NCBI GenBank assembly: GCA_037176705.1
Contig: CM073893.1
Location: forward strand, 20,088,074-20,152,073
Direction of reading: 5' to 3'
Source of the DNA: Molossus alvarezi
Taxonomy: Eukaryota > Chordata > Mammalia > Chiroptera > Molossidae
Length of the DNA: 64,000 nucleotides
Shown here: positions 10,891 to 22,572 of the stretch, piece by piece
How the letters are laid out: each line of letters begins with the position of its first letter
Numbering within the stretch: the first letter of the stretch is position 1
Position numbers and translations under genes: made by a program
Notes under the pieces: model-generated
Databases searched by the model: none
What the model was told of the DNA's origin: nothing
What the model saw: the letters and a program-made list of their open reading frames with translations, nothing else

Positions 10891-12014
10891 GTGTCTGCCG
10901 CAGAGGAGAGTCAGTAAGGAGCAGTTATTGTCAACAAGGTCATTACAGTGGAGACCCCTCAGAAGCTGGTGTCTGCCCCCCACAATCCCACCTGGCTGTC
11001 TTCCTCGCCTCTCTGCCTCCTCTCTGCAAACCTCAGTGCTCACTGTTCCTTGGTGTGTAGATTGCCCTTGGCCTTGAAGAGAATTTTAAGCAGGACACTT
11101 TTTTGCCTTACATAAAAGTCAGACTTGTCCTTAATGCTAAATTTCATAGAAAACACTAAAATCTGCGTGGGTTCTGAGCCCAGCAGTCCAAAGGGAGAAG
11201 GGCGGGCTCTCAGAAGAACAGGGTGCCCGTGTCGGGACAGGGGCTGAAGAGTGGGGTCCCCGTCACTCACAGAGGCAGGAGGCAGCCATGCAGATCAGTC
11301 CCCTTCACCCAGCCTGAAACTTGCCCCTCATGCCTTATGCATAACTTTCATTAGCAGCAGCTGAGTGAACACAGGGAAAGAGGCTCTGTGAGGGGCCCTG
11401 ATCCCGGGCTGTGGATCTGAGACCCAGGGGCACCGCGGGAGATTCAGCGGGGTGGGTGGAGGTCAGTGGGCAGAAACCACACGCTCCCTGGGAGACTGGA
11501 TATTTCTCTCTGCCCTTCAGTTTATTCTACCTTGAGAAGTAGCTTCCATCTGAGTGCGGTGGGGATGACGGGGGAGTTGATGGAAGCTGCAGTCCCTGGA
11601 ATCAAGGGAGGGTGAGAGAGACACTCTGACCTTTCTGAGCCAAGAAAGAACTCCTGGATCCCACTGTTGTCGGAGTATTTTTAAAAAGTACCAGGCTTGG
11701 CCATGGGCCCGAGTCCCCTGCACTCCAATCTGAGTTGTTTCTGTGCGCGCGCACACACACACACACACACACCCCTGATGGTAATTCTGAGTTGCCAACC
11801 TTTGGGGGCCCTAAGGATCTCTGAAGAACAGTGCAAGATCACAGGGTGCAAAGCCCAGTGTGTGGGGGAGCCTGGCCCCAGCACTGAGGAAGAAAGATTG
11901 GAGGTGAACAAGGCCCTTCTCCCCCATCCGGCTGTGACTGACCACTCCAGCTTCAGGACAGGTGTAAGGGAGAAAGGAGGCCTGGGAAGGAAGAGTAGCT
12001 CTAGCTGAGGCCCC
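10891..12014. other. Single-copy spacer with short CA repeat
   Basis: A GCGCGCACACAC tract (11744-11773) is the only clear repeat. Short GC-rich frames exist on both strands but show no recognisable protein features. Confidence 0.35.
11744..11773. repeat. (GC/CA)n microsatellite
   Basis: GCGCGC leads into about 11 CA units. Confidence 0.95.
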
Positions 12015-12212
12015 AGAGTATGGATTTTGGAGTCAGACAGATCTGGGGTTGGATCCAATGTTTTCAGGCTCCTTGAGGATTGTCTGAGCCTGCATTTCCT
12101 CACCTGTAAGATGATTGTTGTGAAGATGAAATAACAAGTGTGCATAAAGTACTCAGCATAGCACCCAGCCCAGGATGAACACTCCACAAATGGCAGCCGC
12201 CATTACTATTTG
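12015..12212 (+). repeat. MIR SINE
   Basis: The words 'ggattttggagtcagacagatctggggttgga', 'catttcctcacctgtaagatg' and 'tgtgaagatgaaataac...agcatagcaccc' follow the full MIR order, from tRNA head to tail. Confidence 0.85.
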
Positions 12213-13504
12213 GTGGAGTCCCTTAGAGATTTTACTGATGTACAAGGAGTGCCCAGGGTTCTTGAGCCCAGCTTGCGTGGGTGACTGAACCTTTTCTCTT
12301 CCACTGGATGTTGGGGGCAAGAGAAGGAGCGGACCTGTCATGGAGTGACCATGATTTAAAGCATAATAGGTTCAAGCTAAGATAACCAGAGTGATGCTCT
12401 ACTTCCAGGTTGTGGTCTAACAGATGAGGCCCAAAGGGACGAAGCAACTTGCCCCGGGTCACAGCTGATGAGGGGCAGAATCTGTTGCTCTGTGTCACCA
12501 CACTTCTGGGGGATGGAGGCATTGGTTAATGACACTGCCTTTATGACATGACCCGCGGCAGTGCCGGGCGTCTTCGCAGGGGTCCTTGTGCTCTGGAACT
12601 TGCCAGGGTGTAAACCCGCAGGGCAACAGGGCGTTCAAAAGGCAAATATTCCTTGTGTCTCTAGTGCTGCCGCAAATATATACAAAGACAGGGATGAGGC
12701 TCCAAGTGAAGTCACCAAAGCCATGAAGCCATGACCCCAGACTTTTTTACATAACAGGATGGATCAAGTTCTGCTACAAAATGCTACATATTTGTCTTGA
12801 CCGGGGGCCCAGGATGAAAGAGCCATCAGAAAATGGATTTGAAACCAGCCTAATGTTTTTAGCCAAAGAACAGGGTCCTTGTGGGTAATTTAGAATTGTG
12901 GTCCAACCGGAAATGTCGGTTTTCCTTGCAAGATGCTGTATCTCAATCATTTCTTGGTCCTGTCATGTATTTTTAATCACAAATCCATGGTCAGAAGGGA
13001 GCTGTGTGCTGCGGGGCTGTCTCCAGCCACAGCACCAGTAACTCCAGCTGGGAGTCAGGCCTGTGGACGGGATAGGGCTGGGCCTCCCAGGGTAAAACCA
13101 GAGAGAGTCCTCTGGGGAGGAGAAAGGCCACTGCAGGTGGTGTTTGGAGAAAGAAGATGGGGTTAGCTTGGCGTTAGGAAATTCCCACAGAGATAGAACC
13201 AAACACAGATCAATAACAGATTTTACAAAAGTCTGGCCAACAAGTCTAGCCATCTGCCTAGCTTTGTAGCCAGACACCATGGCCCCTCAGATCTAGCTCC
13301 TACAACCTCGCCAAGGATGTGCTGGGAAGTCTGAGGCAAGCAGCCACCCAGAACCTCAGGTTCTTTTTCTATAAATAGGGGTATATTGTGGCTTATATTA
13401 AGGTAAGCCGACTACACATCCTGAAATCCTCCGACAATAGTTTTCTACTGTCTCAGTTATGCACACAATAATAACAATAATGATAAGAACAAACGCAAAA
13501 TGAC
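12213..13504. other. Single-copy spacer
   Basis: No gene or confident repeat. The 12,400-12,490 segment ('gatgaggcccaaagggacgaagcaacttgcc...cagctgatgaggggca') is weakly MIR-like in minus orientation. Confidence 0.3.
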
Positions 13505-13660
13505 CACCCTTTGTTGAAGGTGTGCTATATGCAGGAACTGTGTTAAATGCTATGTATTTACTCCCACTAGGAAGTGGTATATTATTCATTCTCCAGTATA
13601 CAGAATATCAAAGCAGAAAAAGGTGAAAGAGCTTGCTCATGTCACACAGTTCTTTGTGCC
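13505..13660 (-). repeat. MIR SINE fragment
   Basis: This is the antisense MIR pattern: 'gtgctatatgcaggaactgtgttaaatgc', then 'gtgaaagagcttgctcatgtcacacag'. Diverged. Confidence 0.6.
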
Positions 13661-14040
13661 AGAATCTTTTAAAATTAAGATCCTGTGCTGTTAAGCGCGT
13701 TTTGGTATGTTATCCCTTAGTGTTCAAGTGAGCCGATTTGCTTGGCCATAGGTCTAATATTAAGTGCATTATATTTCATTTAAAAATATTGATCTGGGAT
13801 TGTGTCTTATTCACTCTCGTGTGTATACACATCAAACACACCTATATGCTCCAGCTTCTGCGGATGCCCATGGCTTCTCTGGGCTGGCCGGGGACTCCAG
13901 CCCTGTGGTCTACAGCAGTGACTCTGTTCCCTCCTCTTGCTTCCTGGAATCACCTCCCAAATCAACTCCTCCAAGTCCTTATCTCAGGCTCTACTTTTGG
14001 GGAACCCAAATAAAGACTATGTATGTGTATGTTTTTTTTA
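13661..14040. other. Single-copy spacer
   Basis: Nothing recognised. A T-run precedes the MIR at 14,030. Confidence 0.3.
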
Positions 14041-14505
14041 TGAGCTAATGTTTATTGAGCACTTACTAAGTGTCAAGTGCTATGCTAAGTAATTTACCTG
14101 AATTAATTGCCTTTTTTTTTTTTCAATTTTCACCCAAGGATACTTTTCCATTTACCTTCAGATAGAGTGGGGTGGGGAGAGAGAGAAACATCAATGTGTC
14201 ACCTCAATTGGCTGCTTCCTGCATGACCCTGACCAGAGCTGGGGACCAAACCCCAACTGAGGTACATGCCTTTGACTTGAATCGAACCCGTGACTCTTTG
14301 GTCCTAGGGCTGATGCTCTAACCACTGAGAAAAACAGTCAGGGCTGAATTAATTGCCTTTTTTTAAATCCTCAGAACAACACCATCAGCCCACCCCCACA
14401 CTATGCAGGAGGCATGGAGGGAGTAAGTAACTCATGCAAGGCCACATCCAGTGCGTGGCGGAGTTCAGCTGGTGCTTTTAACCTCTATGTTACCCTGTCT
14501 CCCTC
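14041..14505 (-). repeat. MIR SINE split by a VES insertion
   Basis: The antisense MIR starts with 'aatgtttattgagcacttactaagtgtcaagtgctatgc', is interrupted by the VES SINE at 14,119-14,346, and resumes at 14,365 with 'aaatcctcagaacaac...gcaaggccacat'. Removing the SINE and one copy of its target duplication restores a continuous MIR, which orders the two insertions in time. Confidence 0.85.
14101..14364 (-). mobile_element. VES-type SINE with 18-bp target-site duplication
   Basis: The antisense VES body includes GAGAGAGAAACATCAATGTG, 'ggctgcttcctgcatga' and an 'aaccactgagaaaaacagtcagggc' head. It is bracketed by AATTAATTGCCTTTTTTT at 14,101-14,118 and 14,347-14,364. These are identical, including a T-run that fits L1-machinery cleavage of a TTTT/AA-type site. 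The SINE is transcribed by RNA polymerase III in its active form; this copy's head is decayed. Confidence 0.92.
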
Positions 14506-14895
14506 TTCATCATGGGATTGGTTGTCTGGAAGCTTTTACCAAGAGCCCAACTGTTCAAATTCAGGCTCAATCAAATTATGGTTTGCATAAAATACTTAAG
14601 GGAAATTTTTGCAACAACTTTACCTAAATGCCCAACTCAAAATTATCCTGCGGGAAAGGAAATGTGTGCCTTCCATGCCTTTTTAAAATCGGGTTACGTG
14701 GCTTGACAGGGGGCAGACCCTCTGAAACCAGCAGTGACCCCCAATCTGGGACACATGATCAACTTACTTATTTCTCAATGACAATGGGGGCTAGTTGAGG
14801 CCATCCAAAATGCTCTTTAAGTATTGGGACAGCATTAAACAGGTCACTTTTTCTTTGAGGAAAGAAAAAAAAAAAAGAAATCTTTATACTAAAGC

Positions 14896-15172
14896 AAAAA
14901 TGTCCTTTAAGCCCTGGCCGGTTTGGCTCAGCAGTTAGAGCATCCACCTGCGGTCCGGAGAGACCCGGGTTCGGTTCCCGCTAAGGGCACGTACCTCGGT
15001 TGCAGTTTGTCCCCGGCCCTGGTTGGTCGTGCGGGTGGCAGCCACTCGATGTGTCCCTTTCACATCGATGTTTCCCTCTCTCTCTCTTCCTCTCTCCCTC
15101 CCACTCTATCTGTACAAAAATGGAAAAATGTCCTCGGGTGAGGATAAAAAATAAAAAAAAATGTCCTTTAAG
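14896..15172 (+). mobile_element. VES SINE, young subfamily, with target-site duplication
   Basis: This is a full-length copy with head GCCCTGGCCGGTTTGGCTCA (A-box region), the B-box-like GGTTCGGTTCC near 14,969-14,979, a CT-rich body and an A-rich tail. The target duplication AAAAATGTCCTTTAAG is at 14,896-14,911 and again at about 15,157-15,172. It is nearly identical to the copy at 24,201-24,450, so both belong to one recently active subfamily. Confidence 0.96.
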
Positions 15173-16394
15173 AGAGCCTGGCGCTCACCATGTCACACCT
15201 GTTCTCTGAGAGATCCACAGGCTTTTGACATTTCCTTTTTCATTAGCAGCCGTACTTTATTAATCAATGTATTTCTTTGAAAGCAAAGAGGAAAAAATTC
15301 TAACAACTATTTCTACCTAATTTAACTCAGACTCTACGTTGATTGCTAGCAAGCCCATCCCGATGCCGTTCGAATGTTTTCTCTTTCCAAACCTGCTGCG
15401 GGAGCACTGAGTGTGGGTGTCAGGTGAGAGGGAGCTCCTGGAAGAAGCGGAATGATGTTTGTGAGGTTGGTTTCCTGTGAGCACACTGGAAAAATTCGGG
15501 TCAGGGTTTAGACATCAGCGAATGAACGTCCATGCACTCAGCCAGAGCTGTGGAGGGGAGCCACCAAAGTAGAGCCCGGAGTTAAGGCTGCCCCCCGCAG
15601 TCCTGATGTCTGGAAAAAGTCACAGAGAGTGGCAGAGTGCCCACAGGGGACACTGAGCAAAAGGAATTAAAGGCATTTTGTGAGGAAAGCCCCAGACATG
15701 GGTGATGTGCCGTCACCATCATCCCCAGGCCCCCATGACACCTGTTCATCACAGTGGCCCTGAGGGTTGGCATGGCGGGCGACGGGGCAGGCGCAGGCAC
15801 CTCTGCCACGCCCACACTCTGCCTGGCATTCCCACAAGCAGGAGAGCTGATGAGCACATTAAGAAGTTGCCTCATTGAAGCCAAAGTGATACATCTGTTT
15901 ATGGTAATTAAATAAATGCCAGCTGGACCCTTCTCTGTGTGCTTACTGAAGCAAGTGCCAGGTACACAAGGCTCTCCAAGAATCAGAGACATTAGAGGCA
16001 GAAAGGACGGCTCCCAGGCACTAGCACCCACACCTTGAAAATACTGGGCAGAGGAAGTTTTCTCAGAACCAGGAAGCCGAGCACTAATCTGCAGACAGTC
16101 ATTTAACCTTCTCCATCTGTCAGGTGAGAGGGTGATACTGCTCTCGGCCTCTGTCTGAGGTGACCTTGGTGTGCAGAGATGGACTTTACCTTTGGCCTTA
16201 TCTACATGCTGCCTCTTTTCAAAAGGGGTTTGAGGCAATTTTCACTAAGTGATGGAAAGACAAGGTAAATAAAATGGAAGTAAAATGAAGAATGCAGGTA
16301 GGTTACTTTTATGGACTTAACCTATTAATCATGAGTGACAGAAATTTAGCAGAAAAGAGAAATTCCATGTGTGTGCTTTAAACACCCCTCAACG
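15173..16394. other. Single-copy spacer
   Basis: A 218-codon minus-strand open frame lies at 15,582-16,238, but its composition and translation resemble no family and no splice context supports it. It is treated as fortuitous. No repeat was recognised. Confidence 0.35.
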
Positions 16395-16620
16395 TGCTGG
16401 AAAGGCCATGGCCTTTGGACTCAGATGTGGCTTCAGATTTAATTCCAATATTTATAACTCTGTGGCCCCTGCTAAGGTACTTAACCCCTCTGAGTTTCAT
16501 TTGCCTTGTCTATAATAAGACATACACTATGCAGTTGAGGAGGAGAACATGTACAAATATATTCAAAAGCACCTAGACCAGTACCAGGCACATAGAAGGG
16601 CCCTCATAAACAGTGGTTTC
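16395..16620 (+). repeat. MIR SINE
   Basis: The order is 'ggcctttggactcagatgtggcttcagattt', 'ggtacttaacccctctgagtttcattt' and 'aaaagcacctagaccagtaccaggcacatag', matching MIR in plus orientation. Confidence 0.8.
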
Positions 16621-16680
16621 TTTTTTCCCTCCCTCCTTCCCTTCTTCTCTTTTGCTTTCTTCCCTTTTCTTTTCATTTGT
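16621..16680. repeat. Polypyrimidine low-complexity tract
   Basis: CT/TTTTC-rich stretch with almost no purines. Confidence 0.8.
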
Positions 16681-17109
16681 TTTCCATGTTAAATAAGGAA
16701 GTCTCCAGGAAATACCTCTGACATTATTTGATTAGTGGGTTAGAGGAGAATCTCTGGGGATGAGAAGAGTTTGAAATTATGAAAGGAAGAGAACCCTGTC
16801 ATGCAGAGAAGGGACCCATTTTCCAGATGGGGAATGACTCAATTAACTTATCCAAAGCCACCACAGGAGTCCTTTGAAATTTGCTGCATCTTATTTTTGT
16901 CATCTGGGTATGGAGTTAATAAGATGAATTCTTTCATATACCTCAGATCTCCCCAAGGGATCTGCAGGGAGAAAGGGGAATGTTGGAAGGACAGGGCTGC
17001 AGTTATGGAGGGCTGGGCACAACACCAGTCAAATGTGATGCTTCACATAAGCAGGATGACAATGTGATCCAGGGGGTGCTAGAACCTGCCGTTCTCTAAC
17101 CATTAGGAC
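16681..17109. other. Single-copy spacer before the L1
   Basis: Possible remnant MIR words occur near 16,805-16,870 ('cattttccagatggggaatgactcaattaacttatcc'), too diverged for a firm call. Confidence 0.3.
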
Positions 17110-19021
17110 ATAAATATGCCAGGGATCCAAGAGGCAGCTGAGTAGGTGAAGGTACACTCTGCTCCTCCCAAGATCAAACTGGAATTACAACTAAACTATA
17201 GAATAATCAACCAGAATAACTAACTAAAGACTAGCTGAACAGAAGTCTTATAACCAAGGATTTACAGAAGAAGCCACATCAAAACTAGTAGGAAGGACAA
17301 AGATGCAAAAATGGCTGGTTCTGCTCCCACAGGCAGCAGCTGAGATCCCCAAGGGTTATTTCAGCTGCAAAGGTTCCCCCTGAGGACTGTAGGGTCTCAA
17401 CCCCATGCTAGGCTCCCCAGCCCAGAGCTGGAAAGAGGTGCCCACATAACATCTGGCTGTGAAAATCAGTGGGGATTTTGTCCACGTAAGAGAGACAGGA
17501 GTCTGCTAGAGACACAGGTGTTCTCTTAAAGGGCCAACACACAAAATCTCCTTTGCAGCCACTCACCCTAAGTTCTGGGGAAGGGAGGATGGAGTGGATT
17601 GGGGTTGTGTGAGGAGAGACCAGGGTTTGTGGCTCCAGGGAAAGAGTTGAAGTTACAGCCGCCAGGACACCTTGTGCTGAGGCCCTCCTGCACACCACAG
17701 ATGCCATCTTTCTTGGATGGAGCACTTTCTGCCTTATGGCCTCAGCCTGGGCAAATGCAATAACCCCGCCTCTGTAGTCCATGTCATCCCACCCTGCAGA
17801 GCTCACACCCTGCTGAGGAGTCAGCTGTCTGGCAGGGGTGTGAAAGTCCAGGCAAACTCAGAGGGAGTCAGTGACTGTGTTGTATGATTCTGGAATGGGA
17901 CCACCTCTCCTTCCTTCTCCCAAACTTGACCGGTGCTCCACCTCACAGGCCCAGTAGCCCTACCCTCCTGATTCTGGCAGCCCCTCCCTGCTGAGCTTGG
18001 GCTCCTGGTAGAATCTGGGACAGACTGAATTGTGTGGCTCTAGGACCAGGGTCAATTTTCCCTCATATACCTGATTGGTGCAGAGCCTACCATTCAAATG
18101 GCCAAATCTTGGTCTGCTGGCCTCACCCTGAAGATTTCCTGAGATGCTGCCCCACCACAGAGGTCTGTGGGCATCAGGTGGGTGGCAGCTAGACTTGATA
18201 TACACAGGGACTTTGGCTGAGGGGCCTCAGATCAGCACTGGCACTAAGATTGAACCTATATCAGCCTGGGAGAACATCACTTGCCCCCTACCAGGTGACT
18301 CACTGAGAACCTTCTCCATGCACCTAAAGTACCACCAGAGGCTGTTTCAGTGACTGAGCCTAACAGGCAGCTGGCAGGCTGAGGCAGGCTGAGGCACATC
18401 TCAAGGTGACTGGGACCTCTTGCTGACCTGCCCCCGGACTCAGTGCCTGTGGAGGCCAGCCTTGGTGCACAACTTGGTCCTTCTTCCCACACACTCAGGC
18501 CCAGCAGAGACAGCCACAAACTGTGGATCCTTTGTACATCCAAACAGGTTGCCCAGGACCAGACACTCCAGTGTCTGCACCAGAGTTCCTCCCAAGAGAC
18601 CCCAAAACCAGCATTCCCAGTGGCCACATTTAGACAACATCAGAGTAGAATCCAGTTAGCTTCACAGGCAGCATGTGCAAAGGGAGATCTCAGCAAGCAC
18701 CAGACCCTGCTGAGGCGAATTCAGCTTTGTGTGATCAGCACCTGCACAGAAGCTTGCACAACGTGGTAAGGGTCGATCCTTACAGTCAACCAGCATGAAG
18801 GTTGATTCCATGTGCAAACAAGACAAGTAATCAAGACTCAATTACAACAGGAGGGTTCACATAATCTACCCAAGGGACATTCCTGGAGCACCCAGCTCAG
18901 GCCAAGGAGACTGTGCCATTGCATCCCACAGGACACCTACAACATAAGATCACCCTACCAAGACTGGGAGACATAGCAGACCTACCTAATACAAAGAAAC
19001 AAACACACAGAGGCAACCAAC
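17110..19021 (+). other. L1 5'UTR
   Basis: This is the untranslated leader of the L1 above, unusually long at about 1.9 kb. Its first 200 bp match the start of the half-L1 at 43.5 kb in reverse orientation ('caactaaactatagaa', 'gactagctgaac', 'aagaagccacat'). The CpG sites expected in an active L1 promoter are largely decayed here, unlike in the half-L1. Confidence 0.75.
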
Positions 19022-19995
19022 ATGGGGAGACAAAGAAACAGGCCCCAAATGAAAGAAGAGGAAAAATCTCCAGAAAAAGAGTTAAATGAAATGGAAGCAA
19101 GCTGTTTACCAGTCATAGATTTTTTAAAAAAAGAAACTGTTATAAGGATGCTCAAGGAATTTTCTGAGAACTACAGGGAACTTACTGAGAACTACAACAA
19201 CATAAAAAATGACATAGAAACCATATAAGAACAAGTTATAAATAAATAATACACTAGAAGGAATAAATAGTGGGTTGAATGAGGCAGAGAATAGAATCTG
19301 CAATTTGGAAGACAAGGTAGCAGAAAACACCCGACCAGAGCAGCAGAAATTTTAAGAAATAAGGATAGTTTAAGGGACTTTTGAGACAACATGAAGCATA
19401 ACAATATCCACATCATAGTAGTACCAGAAAAAGAAAAGAAAGAGCAAGAGATCAAAACCTATTTGAAGATATAATGACTGAAAACTTCCCTAACGTGGTG
19501 AAGGAAAAAGACACACAAGTTCAGGAAATGCAGAGAATCCCAAACAGATGAACCCAAAGAGGTCCACACTAACACACATCATAATTAAAATAGCAGAGTT
19601 TAAAGACAAAGAGAGAATCTTAAAAGCAGCAAGAGACAGTTAGTTACCTACAAGGGAGCTCCCATATGACTGTCAGCTGATTTCTCAACAGAAACCCTTC
19701 AGGCCAGATGGGAATGGCATCAAATATTCAAAGGGTTGAAAAGCAATGACCTACTACCAAGGATACTGTACTCAGCAAGGTATCATTTTAAATTGAAGGA
19801 GAAATAAAGAGCTTCCAGACAAGAAAAGGTAACAGAGTTCATTGAAACAGATTTAGTATTACAAGAAATGTTAAAGGGTCTTTCTAAAGAAGGGGAGAAG
19901 AAGAAGAAGAAGGAGGAGGAGGAGGAGGAGGAGGAGGAGGAGAAGAAAGGAGGGGGATGGAGATAGAGGAATATAGTAATAAAGAATGGCAATAA
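19022..19995 (+). pseudogene. L1 ORF1 remnant
   Basis: The initiator region MGRQRNRPQMKEE aligns with MRIQRNRSQMKEQ of the intact ORF1 at 42.6 kb. The frame stops at 19,228 and later segments lie in shifted frames. They still recall the RRM ('vvpekeke...') and C-terminal domain ('fstetlqarwewhq'-like words). The ORF1 terminus reads E-W-Q-stop at 19,984-19,995. A GAA/GGA expansion at 19,893-19,950 has invaded the 3' part. ORF1p is an RNA-binding chaperone in live elements; this copy cannot make it. Confidence 0.88.
19893..19960. repeat. (GAA)n/(GGA)n polypurine tract
   Basis: A run of AAG/AGA units changes into about 10 GGA units, then AAGAAAGGAGGGGG. It lies at the ORF1-ORF2 boundary of the decayed L1. 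Long homopurine mirror-like tracts can form triplex DNA. Confidence 0.95.
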
Positions 19996-20865
19996 ATGTG
20001 GACCTATCAATAATCACTTTAAATGTAAATGTCTTAAATCCTCCAATCAAAAGACATAGGTTAGCTAAATGGATAAGAAAAGACCATATATATGCTGTCT
20101 ACAAGAGACCCATCTCAGAACGAAAGACACACACAAAGTAAAACTAAAGGGTTGGAAAAAGATATTTCATGTAAATAAAAGGAAAAGAAAGAAGCTGGAG
20201 TAGCAATATTTATATCATACAAAATAGACTTTAAAACAAAAGCTATAATAAGAGACAAAGAAGGACACTACATAATGATAAAAAGATCAATCCACAAGAG
20301 GATACAACTGTTGCAAATATTTATGCACCCAACATAGAAGCACTTAAATATGTAAAGCAAATCTTGATGGACATAAAGGGAAAGATTGACAGTAATACAG
20401 TCATAATAGGGGATTTTAACACCCCAATGACATCAATGGATAGATCTTCCAGACAGAACATGAACATGAAAATAGTGGCCTTAAATGACACACTAAATCA
20501 GATAGATTTAATTGATATCTTCAGAGCATTTCACCACAAAGCAGCAGAATATACATTCTTTTCAAGTGCATAGGGAACATTTTCTAGGATAGACTGCATG
20601 TTAGGACACAAAAAAGTCTCAATAAATTTAAGAAGATTGAAATCACATCAGGCATTTCTCTAACCATAATGGCATGAAATTAGAAATCAGTTACAAGAAA
20701 GAAACAACTGAAAGACATACAAAGACATGGCAGTTAAATAACATGTTACTAAACAATGAATGGGTAAACAATGAGATCAAGAAAGAAATCAAAAGATACC
20801 TTGAAACAAAAGAAAATAAGAACACAACCCAAAACTTCTGAACACAGCAGTCCTCAGAAGGAAAA

Positions 20866-21075
20866 AAAAAACTTAAATAAACAATCTAACTTTATATTTA
20901 AAGAAATTTGAAAAAAAAAAACATAAACAACAAAGCTCAGAGTAAAAGAAAGGAAATAATAAAGATCAATGTAAAAATAAACGAAATAGAGTATTAAAAA
21001 AAAAAAAAAACCAATATAAAACACCAATGAAACCAAGAGCTGGTTCTTTGAAAAGATAAAAAAAAAAAAAAAGAT
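20866..21075. repeat. A-rich low-complexity runs within L1 ORF2
   Basis: Four poly(A) runs of 8 to 14 bases (about 20,862, 20,911, 20,996 and 21,059) cause most local frameshifts of the ORF2 remnant. Confidence 0.8.
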
Positions 21076-22336
21076 TGACAAACCTTTAACCAGGCTCATT
21101 AAGAGAAAAAAGAGAGAACCCAAATAAAGGAGAAGTAGTAACTGACACCACAGAAATACAAAGAATTATAAGAAAATATCATGAACAACTATATGCCAAC
21201 TGGTTAATCTGAATAAAATGGATAAATTCCTGGAAACTTAGTCTTCCAAATCTGAATCAGGAAGAATCAGAAAATCTGAATAGACCAATTACAAGTAATA
21301 AAATTGAAGCAGTAATAAAAAAATTTTTTTTAAAAAGAACTCTCCCAATAAACAAAAGTCCTGGACCAGATGGCTTCACAAGCAAATTTTACCAAACATT
21401 CAAAGATGTAATAGCACCTATTCTTCTCAAACTATTTTAAAAAGTTCAAGAGGAGGAAGAATCCCAAGATCATTTTACAAAGCCAGCAGTATCCTAATTC
21501 CAAAACCAGATAAAGACACTACAAAGAAAGAAAATTACAGGCCAATATCCCTGATGAACATAGATACTAAAATTCTCAACAAAATATTAGCAAACCAGAT
21601 TCAGCAATACATTAAAAAGATTATATGCTATGATCAATTTATTTTGGGGATGCAAGGTTGGTACAATATTCCCAAATCAATAAATGTAACACACCATATA
21701 AACAAAATGGAAGATAAAAAATCACATGATCATATCAGTAAATTCAGAAAAAGCATCTGATGAATTTGAGCACCCATTTATGATACTCAGCAAAGTGGGA
21801 ATAGAGGAGTCATACCTAAACATAATAAAGGCCACATATGGCAAACACACAGCCAACATCATATTCAATGAGCAAAAACTAAAAGTGTTTCCTTTAAGAT
21901 CAGGAATAAGACGGGGAAGTCCACTTTCACCACTCTTATTTAACATAATACTGAAAGTCCTAGCCAAAGCAATCAGACAAGAAGAAATAAAAGGCATCCA
22001 TATTTAAAAGGAAGAAGTAAAACTGTCACTATTTCCAGTTGACATGATGCTGTGTACAGAAAACCCCAAAGATTCCACCAAAAACCTGCTAGAACTGATA
22101 AATGAATTTAGTAAAGGAGGAGGATACAAAATAAATATCCAGAAATTGGTTGCATTTTTATATACCAATAATGAACTGTCAGAAAGGGAAACTAAGGAAA
22201 TAATCTCATTTATAATTGCTTCAAAAAATATATAAGATACCAAAGAATAAATTTAACCAAGAATGTAAAAGACCTGAACTCAAAAAATTCTAAGACACCA
22301 AAGAAAGAAATTGAAGATACAAATAAGTGGAAGCAT

Positions 22337-22572
22337 GCCCTAGCCGGTTTGGCTCAGTGGTTAGAGCGTCGGCCTGTGGACCAGAGAGTCCTGGGTTCAG
22401 TTCCCACTAAGGTCACGTACCTCGGTTGCAGTTTGTCCCCTGCCCCAGTTGGGGTCATGTGGGTGGCAACCACTCAATGTGTGTCTCTCACATCGATGTT
22501 TACCCCCCCCCCTTCTGCTCTATCTGAAGATAAATGCAAAAATGTCCTCAGTGAGGATAAAAAACAAAACAA
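22337..22572 (+). mobile_element. VES SINE inserted in L1 with no visible target duplication
   Basis: This is a full-length VES: head GCCCTAGCCGGTTTGGCTCA, GGTTCAGTTCC B-box, CT-rich and C-run body (22,504-22,512), tail GAGGATAAAAAACAAAAC. The L1 flanks read '...aagtggaagcat' and 'aatgtccat...'. The paralogous L1 at 1,134-1,190 has about 40 bp between those two points, so target DNA is missing here. Confidence 0.92.

Noticed and set aside
15582..16238. 218-codon minus-strand frame
   Set aside because: No domain, no splice context, no paralogue in the window. Length is unremarkable for one chance frame in 64 kb.
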